Made by a program: the position numbers and the translations under genes. Below are positions 1 to 10,058 of a DNA stretch of 14,207 nucleotides, piece by piece; the stretch's first letter is position 1, and the number at the start of each line of letters is the position of its first letter. Below the pieces are notes generated by a model, which saw only the letters and a list, made by a program, of their open reading frames with translations, had not been told where the DNA came from and ran no database searches. The DNA is from Thoreauomyces humboldtii (Eukaryota; Chytridiomycota; Chytridiomycetes; Spizellomycetales; Powellomycetaceae), in NCBI GenBank assembly GCA_027596035.1, contig JADGJA010000599.1, positions 1 through 14,207 of the forward strand, given 5' to 3'.

Positions 1-117
1 CCCTAAACTCCAACGAAAATAAACCTTCCAACAACGCCGCGGTCGACAGCCCACGATTCCCCACCCCTCCGCAGGAATAAAGAACCCCCTTCGAGCTTCC
101 GCATTTCCCCCGTCATC

Positions 118-2143
118 TCACCATGCCGGATACGCCAACTCGGTTAGCGTCTCGACCGTTTCGGGAAAGTCGATCCAACGAATCACGGACCCAAACTCCT
201 GATCCAAGTCGAAGGTCGGATCAGAGTACGGACACGGTGGTATCCAACTCAGATCGCACCTCTCCAGCCTTCCCCCGATCCTTCCATCTCCATCTCCACC
301 TCCTACCCCACCCTCGGTCGTCGACGTCGGAAGGGACAAGGACAGGGAAAGCACCCTCCTGAGGGCCGCGATCCACTGCTCCGGGAACGGGAACCTCGCG
401 ATGGTAGGATCCTCCGTGACGGAGGGAGGTTTGTGTCTCAGATCGACGTGTCGCAACCTCCCGCACGACCTCGCCACCTCGTCCAGCGTCCTGTCGGTGG
501 GCAACGTGAGGACCGACAGCAGGGAGATGGATCTCAGCAGGGGACCTCTGTGTCGTATGAACCTCACGAGGACGGGAGACGGACAGTGGTCCGTGTCGAT
601 GAGGACCGTCTGCAGGGATCTGGGAGCTTCTCGCGTGAGGCATTCCACCACGTGTGCGCAGGGACCGAGGCCCTGCAGGTCCAGCTGGGTCAGGTTTCGG
701 AGGTTCCGGACGAGCTGGACGAGCGTGGAACGTAGGAGGAAGATCGGGGATGTGTGGTCCAGGTTGTTTGGAAGCGCGGCCGGTTTCAGCTGTCGTATTT
801 CGGTTCGGATGCCCAGGATCCTGAGGTTCGGACATCCCCTCGCGAGTTCCTCGAGGGATCGGTTGAGGGTGTACATGTGCACGTGCATGGACATGAGCGC
901 CCAGTGGTCGTGTTTGAAGTCGGGAAGGACGATGTGAAGGACTTGCAAGGATTTGCATCGGTGGGTTAGGGCCGTAATGAAGGTTCCCACGTCGCTCACG
1001 TTCGTGAGAGCCGCTGCGTCGTGAGCGAAGGCCTGCAGGTGGCATCGTCGGAGCGACGTGCTGCTGCTGATGCCTTTTTCGACAGCGTCTAGGAAGGCGA
1101 GGGTCGCTGGACGATGGGAGCTGGACAAGGAGGCCATGTCTAGGATCTCCAGTCGTGAGATGCCGGTCGTCACGGCGTCGTAGAGGGCAGGATCGCTCGG
1201 GACAGGTTCGTTCTGGTACTGAACACCAGTATCCATTGCGTCAGCATCGTATTGCTCCTCCTCCTCCTCCTCTTCGTCCTTGTCCTCTACGTCGGGATCC
1301 AGAGTCAGGCTGAGTCGCAACGCGACGAGGTTGGGACAGTTGCGAAAGACGACAGCAAGCGACGGTAGATCGATGGGGTCTCCGTTCTTGTCCATCTTCA
1401 ACGTGCGAAGACCTCTACACGATCCGGTAAGATCCAGCACCAGCTTCGAACACAGTGGCGGTCCTCCGATGCTCCAGGACGGACATGGAGGCAGGTTGAG
1501 TCGTCTGACGGTGGATCCCACTCCAACCTCGACACCGACTCCGTTCCCTTCAGAATCCGAAAACCGACAGCTCCGTTTCATGCCCAGTGCGAGCCGCAAC
1601 AGCTCTGAAAAGTCCTTGACGACTGGATCCCTCCACAGCAGCTGGTTTCCGATCGAGTGCCATTGTCGGTTGACCAGGGTCGCTTCCTGCATGAAGCGTT
1701 GCCCTTCTCGCCGGTCTCCAAGATCGTCGCTGTGGGCGTTGGACACATATCTGAACACATGTGTCATCACGTCTCTTCCCAAGGTCTCCGCTCGAGTCCC
1801 CATCCACGAGACCTGACGGTCGGACTCGAAGTCTGCGAGAGAAGATGAATGAGGTTGTTTGGGTCGACCGAAGCTCCTCTCGTCCTTCTGGTTCTTTCGA
1901 GCGCCGGGGGAGAGGGAACGTCTCACCCGCAATGACATCCAGCCCCGTCTTCAGGACGTGAGGTTTCTTGAACGGAAGTCCGAGCAGAAACTCACATCCC
2001 CTGATGGCGTTCCCCACAGATGTCGGATCGGGTTGCAGATTCCGTTGCAGACGTGTCAAGACCTCGAGACAAAGGGCGGTGACGGGTCGCATGAGTTCGT
2101 CGAGGACCACATCCGAACCCGTGATACGATCGGCAGCAGACAT
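118..2143 (-). CDS. F-box / leucine-rich-repeat protein, 2 exons, 643 aa
   Basis: Exons are 2143-1927 and 1832-118, with a 94 bp intron between them (donor GTGAGA, acceptor TTCTCTCGCAG). The join is phase 1 and gives residue D73. The first 72 residues form a helical, family-unassigned N-terminus. An F-box-like segment follows at about residues 88-145; the clearest part reads LVNRQWHSIGNQLLWRDPVV, the typical second half of fungal F-boxes. The remainder has irregular leucine-rich repeats, such as CPNLVALRLS, CKSLQVLHI, CPNLRILGI and LRNLTQLDL. An acidic run (seven consecutive E) sits near residues 250-265. By family knowledge, such proteins recruit substrates to SCF ubiquitin ligases through Skp1; the substrate here is unknown. 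ATG 2143 is chosen because the upstream in-frame start candidate is GTG. A start at 1938 would lie inside the intron and lose the N-terminus. F-box identity is by motif only and the first F-box helix is weak. Confidence 0.72.
1833..1926 (-). other. Intron 1 of the F-box gene
   Basis: On the minus strand the donor is G|GTGAGA at 1926 and the acceptor is TCTCGCAG ending at 1833. Removal of 94 bp joins phase-1 exons with no stop. If it is retained, translation from the N-terminal ATG runs into a different frame and misses the F-box. Confidence 0.8.
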
Positions 2144-2824
2144 TGTGAGGAGAGGAGGGGAGTAGGAGAGATCTGCCACAACGGTTTTCGTGGTAGTATC
2201 GAAGAATCGAGGATGGATGGGATGGAAGTGCCTGGATGGAGCACGTGTTCTGAACGCGAGAAGATCGTACCTGATGAAGCTGAGCGAGGGTGCGCTGTGC
2301 GGGACGCAGTGCTGATCTATGCTGGAGCTTTTCCTCTATACGGTAGCTAGACGGGACCTTTCGGTCTATACTGAAGCGGTGCGTGGTGTGTTGTGGGGTG
2401 TGCGTATTGGGGAAGTCTCTCCTTTTCGAACGGGCCGCTCAGTGTTCGTGACCCTCTGTCGAAAAAGCCCATCATCATCATCATCACCGGGCCACAGGTC
2501 CTTGGTCGAGGATCGAGGTACTGACTGGAAACGCGTCAAAGACTGCCGGGGATGTGGGGGACGCGGGGGGATTCACGTTCGCGTTGCCCTTTGTTTGTCT
2601 TTTTGTTTGCGTCTCTGGGGCTATTGCCACCCAAGGCTTGGCATAGACCTACGTGTAGTTCCAACGTTATCCCCCACCCATACCCAGCTCACGCAAAGCA
2701 AAAGCACACTCTCCACACCTCCCGACTCGAGAAACTAGAACGTCCCCAGGCGGCAACCCAATCCATCGAAGGTTTCTCTATCTCCCCCTCCTCCTCCGGC
2801 CCCCCCTCACGGCGCGCCGGACCG
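2144..2824. promoter_or_regulatory. Divergent spacer between the F-box and DUF4203 genes
   Basis: These 681 bp separate two divergent start codons, so they probably hold both promoters. No supported gene lies here; the open frames are short and compositionally irregular. Visible elements are a GT-rich patch around 2380-2412, an (ATC)5 microsatellite at 2471-2485, and a CT/CCTCC-rich tract at about 2778-2812 ending in the palindrome GGCGCGCC, just before the DUF4203 start. The pyrimidine tract is a plausible fungal promoter or 5'-UTR feature. No clear TATA box was recognised. Confidence 0.5.
2471..2485. repeat. (ATC)5 trinucleotide microsatellite
   Basis: Five perfect ATC units lie in the F-box/DUF4203 spacer. 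No function is implied. Confidence 0.9.
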
Positions 2825-3969
2825 ATGTTTTCCGCACATATATTAGCGACCTTGTTCTGGATCTGTCTGGCAGCAAACGAATCACTAGCGCAAAGCGGCT
2901 CGGATGGTGAGCGCGGATTTCCATCCACACATTCGTTTTTCTCGCCACGTTCGAGAGCCCGCCCGCTCGGATGTTTGTCTGAACCTGCAACAAAGAAACC
3001 TAACCATGACGTCTCTTTCTGGCAGTCGACAACGACGTGGAGAACGCGCGAAAGATCATCGCTCAGAAAGCCGTCCTGGGCGCACTGACTATCGTCGTCG
3101 GTCTGATCCTGCTCATCGTCGGACAGCGCATCTGGAAAGGTGAAAAAAAAACATACTCGAAAGAAACCGGGGTTCCTTTCGAGCTTCTTTCCCCTGACGA
3201 TCTTTTGGTCCTTCTCTCATACCCCAGCTACCCTCTTCTTCTGCGGATTCTTCATAACGGGACTCGCGGGCTACATCCTCCTCGTCCACTTCGAGCCGTC
3301 CTCCGGATACGACCATCGACAGACGGTCCTCCTGCTCGGTTCGTTGGCGTGCGGGATGGTCGGGGGAGGCATAGCGCTCTGTCTGTGGAAGTTGGGATTG
3401 GTGGCGCTCGGCGCTACCGCTGGGTTCCTGTTCGGCATGTTCCTCCTTAGGTAAAAAGAAACAAGCACCGACTTTTTCACTTCGTCCTTGCTTGCTGACG
3501 GACCGACCGACCGACCTCCCTTTTTTTCGATAGCTGGAAATCCAACGGTCTCGTCTCAGGCACGAACGGACGCATCATCCTTCTGTCCATCTGCACCGGA
3601 ATCGGAGCGATCCTGGCGGTCGTGCTGCAGAAACGACTCTTGATCGTCGGTACATCCATCGCCGGCGCCTACAGCGTGATATTCGGGATCGACTGCTTCG
3701 CTCAGACCGGGTTCACCCAGTCCGTCAACAACTTCTTGTCCAGTCCGAGTACGGTCAACTACGAGAACTTTGAGTATGTCAACTTTCCATTCTCCTGTGT
3801 CATTTCACGGGATCATGTTTTTTTTCCTTTCCTGTGAAGCTGACCCTTCTTCACTTCTTTTTACAGTCGGAGCAGGGACGTCATCATCCTTCTGTGCGCC
3901 ATGGTGGTCCTCGCAGTGTTGGGTATAATAATTCAAGCACGGTTCACGAGACGGATCGAGGTTTGGTGA
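2825..3969 (+). CDS. DUF4203 / TMEM198-TM7SF3-type membrane protein, 5 exons, 253 aa
   Basis: Exons are 2825-2906, 3026-3139, 3228-3450, 3534-3773 and 3867-3969. The four introns (119, 88, 83 and 93 bp) have GT...AG ends and consistent phase; intron 1 carries CCTAAC before its acceptor. Residues 1-23 are a classical signal peptide (hydrophobic core ILATLFWICLAA, probable cleavage after SLA). Seven hydrophobic helices follow at about 43-63, 66-87, 98-119, 121-139, 154-171, 174-195 and 225-243. They are rich in small residues (e.g. CGMVGGGIALCLWK, GATAGFLFGMFL), the pattern of the TM7S3/TM198-like domain (DUF4203). The mature N-terminus would be exoplasmic. Animal TMEM198 has been linked to Wnt receptor signalling, but no fungal function is established, so none is assigned. 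The short C-tail RFTRRIEVW is basic. An optional terminal intron could change its last residues. Confidence 0.85.
3501..3516. repeat. (GACC)4 tetranucleotide repeat in DUF4203 intron 3
   Basis: Four perfect GACC units lie in the 83 bp intron at 3451-3533, upstream of its pyrimidine-rich acceptor region. Confidence 0.9.
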
Positions 3970-4052
3970 GCACCCGCTATCCATCTTATACCACGACTTC
4001 TCTGTGGCTTTTCTATTTTTTGGGTTCTATGAACGAACGAATTATATTACAG
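3966..4052 (+). other. Possible stop-codon-overlapping terminal intron of the DUF4203 gene
   Basis: A good donor (GTGAGC at 3966) overlaps the TGA stop at 3967-3969. A good acceptor (ATTATATTACAG ending at 4052) lies 87 bp downstream in AT-rich sequence. Splicing would end the protein EVCW at 4059 instead of EVW at 3969, an almost neutral change. The heptamer TTGGTGA occurs at both borders (3963-3969 and 4053-4059). Whether the intron is used cannot be decided from sequence. Confidence 0.45.
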
Positions 4053-4127
4053 TTGGTGACGGCGTGTCCCCACCCTTTATCCATGAGCATGAATACGCCG
4101 ACGAAAACGCTGGAGGTATATGGCCGA
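3970..4127. other. Convergent 3' spacer between the DUF4203 and URB2 genes
   Basis: These 158 bp hold the 3' ends of two converging genes and are locally AT-rich (about 4000-4050). No canonical AATAAA signal was seen on either strand. The 3' UTRs probably overlap. Confidence 0.5.
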
Positions 4128-7100
4128 TCAAACCTTGCCGGTGTACCGATGGTACATCTCCCAGTCAGCGACGAGAGCCTTGACCAGAGGTCGTCCACCG
4201 GCATAAGGGTCCAAAGCCGCCAGGACCGTCTCCCTGCCGTGATCTCCGCACAGATCCAGAAGCGCATAGATGCCTTCCATGAGAGCCTCCTTGACGTCGG
4301 TCGGGAACGGTCGGGACGAGGCTTGGATGTCGATGATGGTGGTGAGAAGGAACGGTGCGTGCTTGGTGAACGGCTTGACTGTAGCGGAAGAGGAGGTGGC
4401 AAGGAGTGCTGATGATGTTCCGTTGCTGCTGCTGGTGGACGCGCTGTCGGGACCGGACGTGGCCACTGCTTTTTGTCCCAGGGCAACGAGCAGGCGTGCA
4501 AGGTTGCTGGCGCTGGCGACCGGGAGCGGTGCGTATTGGGCCAGGAGGGGAACAGCCTCGATGTACATGGCATTCGCTTGCCCAACCTTTCCTGTCTGTT
4601 TGGTGCTGCGGACGGTTCGTGGCCCGAAACCGATGATTCGGGCCGAGACACGGAAACACTGGTTAAGAGTGCGCGATCAGTAATTTCTCGAGACGCCAGA
4701 ACATGACATGTGACAATGACCTACCAAGAGAAGATCCTTCAGAATGACTGCCAAGCTGGGAATACCCTGGATGATCAACAATTTCCGGAATCGAAGCAAG
4801 GCGAGCAGTAGCTTATATGCGCCGTCGAACAAATCGAGCACGGATTGTGGGACCGGCACATTGGCTGCGCGATTTGCCGCCGGAAGGGTAGCAGCGAGAC
4901 GCGAGGAGGGAGAAGTGACGGCAACCACACTAGAGAGAATGAGAGCAACGTCGGAATGACGCAGATTCAGGAACTGACCGAGCAACGATGTCAGAATGTA
5001 AATAGCAATATGTAAAAAGTTGCGACCGCCGGTAAACCGCGTACCTTATCGCTCGCGATCCGGGCCAGAATCTCAAGCAAGTGGATGGCGTTCGTCACAG
5101 AAGATGTGACTTGCAGGTACTGCCCAATCTTCACCAGCACATTCGGAAGTACCCTTCGAACGACGGAACGCCCGACTGCACCAAAAAGCAGAACAGTAAG
5201 CCTTGGAGTCTGAACAAGTAAAAGGAGTCCGCAAGATCCTCTATCAGCTTACCATCTCGATTGTCACCCGCCAAAATCAGATCCAGCGCAGTTATCAGAC
5301 TCGCACCACCTTCCAAATCAGCGGCCTCCTCCCTCTCGAAAGATCCGACGCTAGCCAGACGAGCCGGTGCGTGCTCCAACTCGTCGAGATGGAAAGCGAC
5401 CAAATCCAGATACTGATCCTTCGACGCATCGCGCACCAAGCACCGCATGGCAAAGGCGGCCTTCTCTCTGGCGGCGCTACCGATGTCGCCGCTGTCGAGA
5501 ATGTATCCGATCAGTTGCGCGATGTTCTTCATGGCCGCGGGGCTGACGGAAGGGGTGATGTCACGAAGATTTTCGGCGAGGGCGCTGATGCAGGTCGCTG
5601 CAAAGAGCGGGAGACTTGAAGAGTCGGTGCTCCCGTCGCCCGTGGGCGAGACTTCGCCTAAAAGCAATGTGCTCGCTGATACGAGCTTGACGAGAAGTTC
5701 GAGGAGGGACGATGCTTGTGCATCTCCTATGAAGTCAGAGAAAATAGCTTAGATCGGGGGAGACTGAAAGCGTCAGCACCTGGGCGCCCAACTGACCTCG
5801 CGTTTTGTGATACCGCAGAATACATTGAAAGCTCTCGAACGCCAGCAAAGCGCAGTCACCATCCGTTTTCTTCGAAGCGGCGAACGCATTGAGCTCGGAA
5901 ATGACTTCCGCCTCTGTAGCGGCTAGGAAACCTCCTGAGAGAAGTTCCGCAGCCTCAACATCGGGACTCGTGATGTGCGCGGTATCTTTGTTCATTCTGA
6001 GGGAGATAATCGAACATGGTTAGCGGTCATGGCTGTCTTTCAAATCCCGAAAGACCGCTCACCTCTTGCTCTTCGCCTCAAACCAAGCCGCAGTAGGTCG
6101 CATAAAGCACGCCATGATCTGTAAATTCCTTTCAGCCGGCAAATCCGTCGAGCCGATGTAATCAAAGATGGCCTTGAACACTGCAGCTGAAGCGGACCCG
6201 GTTTTGCGCGGAAGGGGGGCAGAGAAGCGATGCCAAGCCTTCCGAACCACAAACTCCAACATCTCAAAAGTGAGACCCGCGAGCGCGCCTGCCCTGCCCC
6301 GAACTCCCGCCCCGGCAGCCTGCTGGCATTCGGCGTAGTGGCCAAGGGAATCCAGATACCATATCAGCACGGCTGGCGGACAAGTCACCAGAACACGTTC
6401 TTCGCGGTTGCGCATCAAGCGATGGGAGAGGGTTCGACATGCGAGGCCAAACCGCAGGCTCAGTTCCCGCTTATCGGCGTCTTTGGCCGCTAGCATGGAC
6501 CGGTAAGACACGAGCTCAAGGAGAACGATGATGCCGACTAGGGAGTCGCGCTCCTCAGGGTGATAGTACGAAGTTGGGAACGCGTGACATATTTCGAGGA
6601 AGCGCATGCATTTTCGAATCGCTGATGATTTGACCGCGTGATGTTGGCGTGTGGCAGGATTGACGAACAGAGTTCCGAGCCGGTTCCACGCCTTCTTTTG
6701 GGCGTCGGACTCAGCTGACACAAATTCCGTGAGGATGGAAACAATCTCAGCATGGGTGGCATCCGCTTTCTTGGTAGAGACGAGGCTATGCGCTCGCGCG
6801 AGCAAAGCCGGTACGAGCAGCATCTGGACTGCCCCAAGCTCGTAGAACGGAACGCTCTGAAGTAATTGTGCGACTACCGAACCGATGGTGGCGTTGGCGG
6901 TCGGAACCGCCTGAGCGACGTGCTCGAGCCCAGACACCAGAACGTCAACGATCTTTCTCATGATTTTAATGCCGGCGAGACGACTAATGGCAGGTAGATG
7001 CTCCGCCACGCTGATCCACGAAGCGACCGAGATGTTGGTCTCGTCCAACGCGCTCAAACGCAGATCCCAAGACGCTCCAAAATCAGGGGCGTTAGAAAGA

Positions 7101-9472
7101 AGCGTTTTGAGGACCGCTGCCGCGAGTTCCGAGCAACCGGGAGTAGAAACAGGGTCGACGGTCGTGCTGGCCACCCTATCGAGATGACATAAGGCAATTT
7201 CGTTTTTGATGTAAGTGGTTTTCACGTCCTCTTCGCTGCTTCCAGCAGCTTCGATCAGGGAAATCATTCCGATGGTGTTTGAATGCCTCGTCCAGTATGA
7301 TGGGGCATATCTCAACAGGGAAAGGTGCAGGGACAGTGCAGGGAATGTCGCAGGTCCGGCGTCAGTCCCTGCGCAACAAGCAGCCAAAATCGGCTCGATA
7401 AATGCTGAGAAGAGTTCGTCAATGATCTTGTCTACGGCGGCTCGTTGTCCTACAGACACCTGAGCATGTTGAACGATCAGACACAAGAATGTGATCGGAA
7501 GTTCTGCCGAGCCTTGCATTCCATTTTGCTGTTTCCCAGCTTTCCTCATCTTTCGCTTCTTGCGAGCGGGTTCTGTTTGTGCGGACGGAAGGTGGTGCTC
7601 GATGAGAATGCCCCGGATGCTTTCCACTAGCACAACAACCTGTGCCGGCAGCAAGGCACGAATGCTCTGAGAGAACCTATAGAGCGACGTGTGAGATATG
7701 AAACCCGAAAAAAGCCGGCAGCACGTTCAACAAACGTACTCTTGCAGACAAGATACAGTGCAGATGGGAAGCAGCTGAGCACCGTCGACGCTTCCTTCGT
7801 TTTGTTGGTCCCGCACAGCCTGCAGCCAGCTCAGAATCAGGGTATCCAGCTGACGCGCCTTCGTAAACGTACGGAGCAACGCGCAGCAGAAGAGCACCGC
7901 CTCCGACCGAGCTTCCGGGGCCGAAAGAAGCACATACGGCCAAAACTTTGACATCTGGTCTGCGATGATCGTATGGTCCAGAAGCAGTAACGCTCGCCAT
8001 CCCCGAATGATCTCGACCTGGACTGGCCCGGTCGCGGTGGGTGCCATCGTCAACAGCGCGGCATCGATGTCCTCGAACACTTTAAGCTGCTGTTTGGAGA
8101 CTTCGTCGTTCGTAGCGCGGTAGATGTCGAATTGGTGACATGATTCAAGGAGCGTGACGGACGTGGCAAACGTCGAGGGTTTTCCACTCGACGCAAGCAT
8201 GGTGTGCAGCTGATGAAACATGGCAAAGGCGGGAGAGGATGCGTTTGCTCGAGCCTTGGAGTGGGCAGTGCTCGCCTCTACGAAGAGCTCAAACAAGAAT
8301 GGAAAGCTAGACAGGACTACAGATACTGGTCAAGTTCTGTTCTCCCTACCGCATAACAAAGCTTTGGAGCATACCAGAGATAGCCTCTTTCGTGTCATTC
8401 GAAGTGATACCGATGCGTAGGCTATCGAGGAGTTGCTTTGGGTAACCAAACTTTTCCTGGCCGTCTTGGACGTTTCCTGCTTCGAGCTGATGCAGAAGAG
8501 CCGCAAAGTCCGCCATGTGCTCTTTATGAAACAAGCCACCCTGAAAGAGGGCTTGGAGGTGTTCAAGGATCGAGTTTCGCTTCGGGAAAACGTCCGACGT
8601 GATGAGGATAGTGTGTCGCAGCTGCATGAGCGGGCCCATCAGCTTTGAGATGAAGCTTGAAAAGATCTGAAAACAGTGCTTCCTTGTCAGAAAACATGTG
8701 CGCCATCTCAGACATTTGCTTTAGGCTGACCTTTTTCTGGTTTGGTTGCTGCGAGATCGTCCTCGAGAGGCTAGCCAGAATCGTTTCCGTGGCCTCCGAC
8801 GCAAAGATGATGCAATGCGGCCGCTCCAACGTAGCCAGCAAGAACTTCGATGCGGAAACTCCTAGCGGTATGTACTGCTCCAACGTGGGTCTCAACACCT
8901 CTACCAGGCTGGACGACAGTCTCCGGAAGCAGAGATGAGCCGAGTCCATGAGGCTTCGTGCTGCCTCCGCATCCACAACGGTCCAGGATCCCGATAGCGC
9001 GGTAAGGTCCTCGAACAAGGCAGTAAACACGTCCATCACGCGCGCTTTTACGCTGTGGTTCCGCGCGCCTGATGTGGAGAGGTTGCCTCGGCTTTCCTGC
9101 TGCTTCTTTCGAGCGATGAAGTGTTCGACCACCTCGTTGAAGAACGCCCAGTGTGCAAGATTGAGGTGCGGTTGTTGTCCCAGTGCGAGGCTGAGGATTT
9201 TCCCACTGGGTTAGGCTCGTGTACACTCAAGTAAAGAATTGTCTGCACATTTGGTACGGAAGATACCTGTCGCCATCCTTCTTCTTTGTGCCGTTGAAGA
9301 GCTCGGAAGTAATCCATTCAAGGAGGAGCTCGCTTTTTCCAGGAACAAAGACGTCGTTCCGACGCCAGAGGTCGGAAGCAAACTCGAGCTTTCCGGCTGC
9401 AGTTTGGCTCGAGTCGCGGAGTAGCTTGGTCACTGATTCAGCGGTCTGAGTTGAGGGGGTGTTTACAGTCAT
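4128..9472 (-). CDS. URB2: URB2/NPA2-family 60S ribosome biogenesis protein, 10 exons, 1577 aa
   Basis: Exons are 9472-9267, 9190-8731, 8666-8375, 8316-7740, 7676-6063, 5996-5797, 5726-5253, 5175-5045, 4973-4725 and 4658-4128. All nine introns (58-77 bp) have GT...AG ends and the frame closes exactly (4734 nt). The C-terminal ~200 residues match the Urb2/Npa2 domain as I know it: a helical block ending in ALLDLCGDHGRETVLAALDP and a short WEMYHRYTG tail. The rest is alpha-helical and HEAT-like, with a basic NLS-like patch (RKKRKMRK) near residue 550. The N-terminus contains LASDLWRR-like and LLEWI motifs expected of the family. Yeast Urb2 acts in the nucleolus with Urb1/Npa1, Rsa3, Dbp6 and Nop8 on early pre-60S particles. 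Length falls within the family range (yeast about 1170, human about 1520). The acceptor of intron 3 (8317 or 8326) is uncertain by three residues. Confidence 0.87.
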
Positions 9473-10058
9473 GATCGCCCGGTCCCTTTGCAGACTGCTC
9501 CGCGCTCCTGGTCCCTGCTGATGCTGATGCCGCGTGCTGGTCTACCTCTGGGATTGGTGAAGGTCCATGCGAAAAAACAAAATGTCGAAGGAACTTTCTG
9601 AGGGCAAACCCGGCAAACCAGGTTCAGGGGCGCAGTAGTTCATATGGTCCTGCTGCGCAACATCGCGCAGCAAGATCAATGGACGTGTAAACTAAACTCT
9701 TTTGCTCTCTGACTCTGGCGGAACGATGACTCTGTGACGGACGTTTCCTGAGAGAGAAAAGTTGTACAGACAGATCCATAAGCGTCTTGGTACTGCCTTG
9801 ATACGGGTGGGAGTGTGTCCTTTGGCCCTTAAAAACGAAGGGCGCCTGGGCAGAGGCTTGAACAAAGTCAGGCCTGCGCAAAAGGTTTCTTTACATGCAT
9901 CTCGTCGCGGTGTGAGCACAGAGTTTGAGCCAGATCCGTTCATCCCGCAGGGTCGCCGGACCGAAAATAGAGACGAGAACAGTGCTAGCACCCCGCTCAG
10001 AGGTTCGATAGCACTCTTTACGCGTTCGTTCGCCTTTCCCTTTGAGCTCTGCGATGCG
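9473..10058. promoter_or_regulatory. Divergent spacer between URB2 and CDC14
   Basis: These 586 bp separate the URB2 start (minus) from the CDC14 start (plus), so they should hold both promoters and 5' UTRs. Open frames of roughly 145-160 codons overlap on both strands at 9692-10199. The plus-strand frame has no ATG upstream of the CDC14 start, and neither product shows a recognisable domain, so I treat them as chance. An out-of-frame ATG at 10054 precedes the CDC14 ATG by 5 nt. No clear TATA box or repeat was seen. Confidence 0.45.

Noticed and set aside
1..9. CCCTAAAC at the extreme left, resembling a telomere repeat
   Set aside because: There is only one copy, followed directly by non-repetitive sequence and the 3' end of a gene.
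221..1045. 274-codon minus-strand frame overlapping the F-box gene
   Set aside because: Proline/arginine-rich shadow of the leucine-rich-repeat coding frame, with no recognisable domain.
2319..2738. 139-codon plus-strand frame in the F-box/DUF4203 spacer
   Set aside because: Composition is irregular, it includes the ATC microsatellite as a Ser run, and it has no domain or splice partner.
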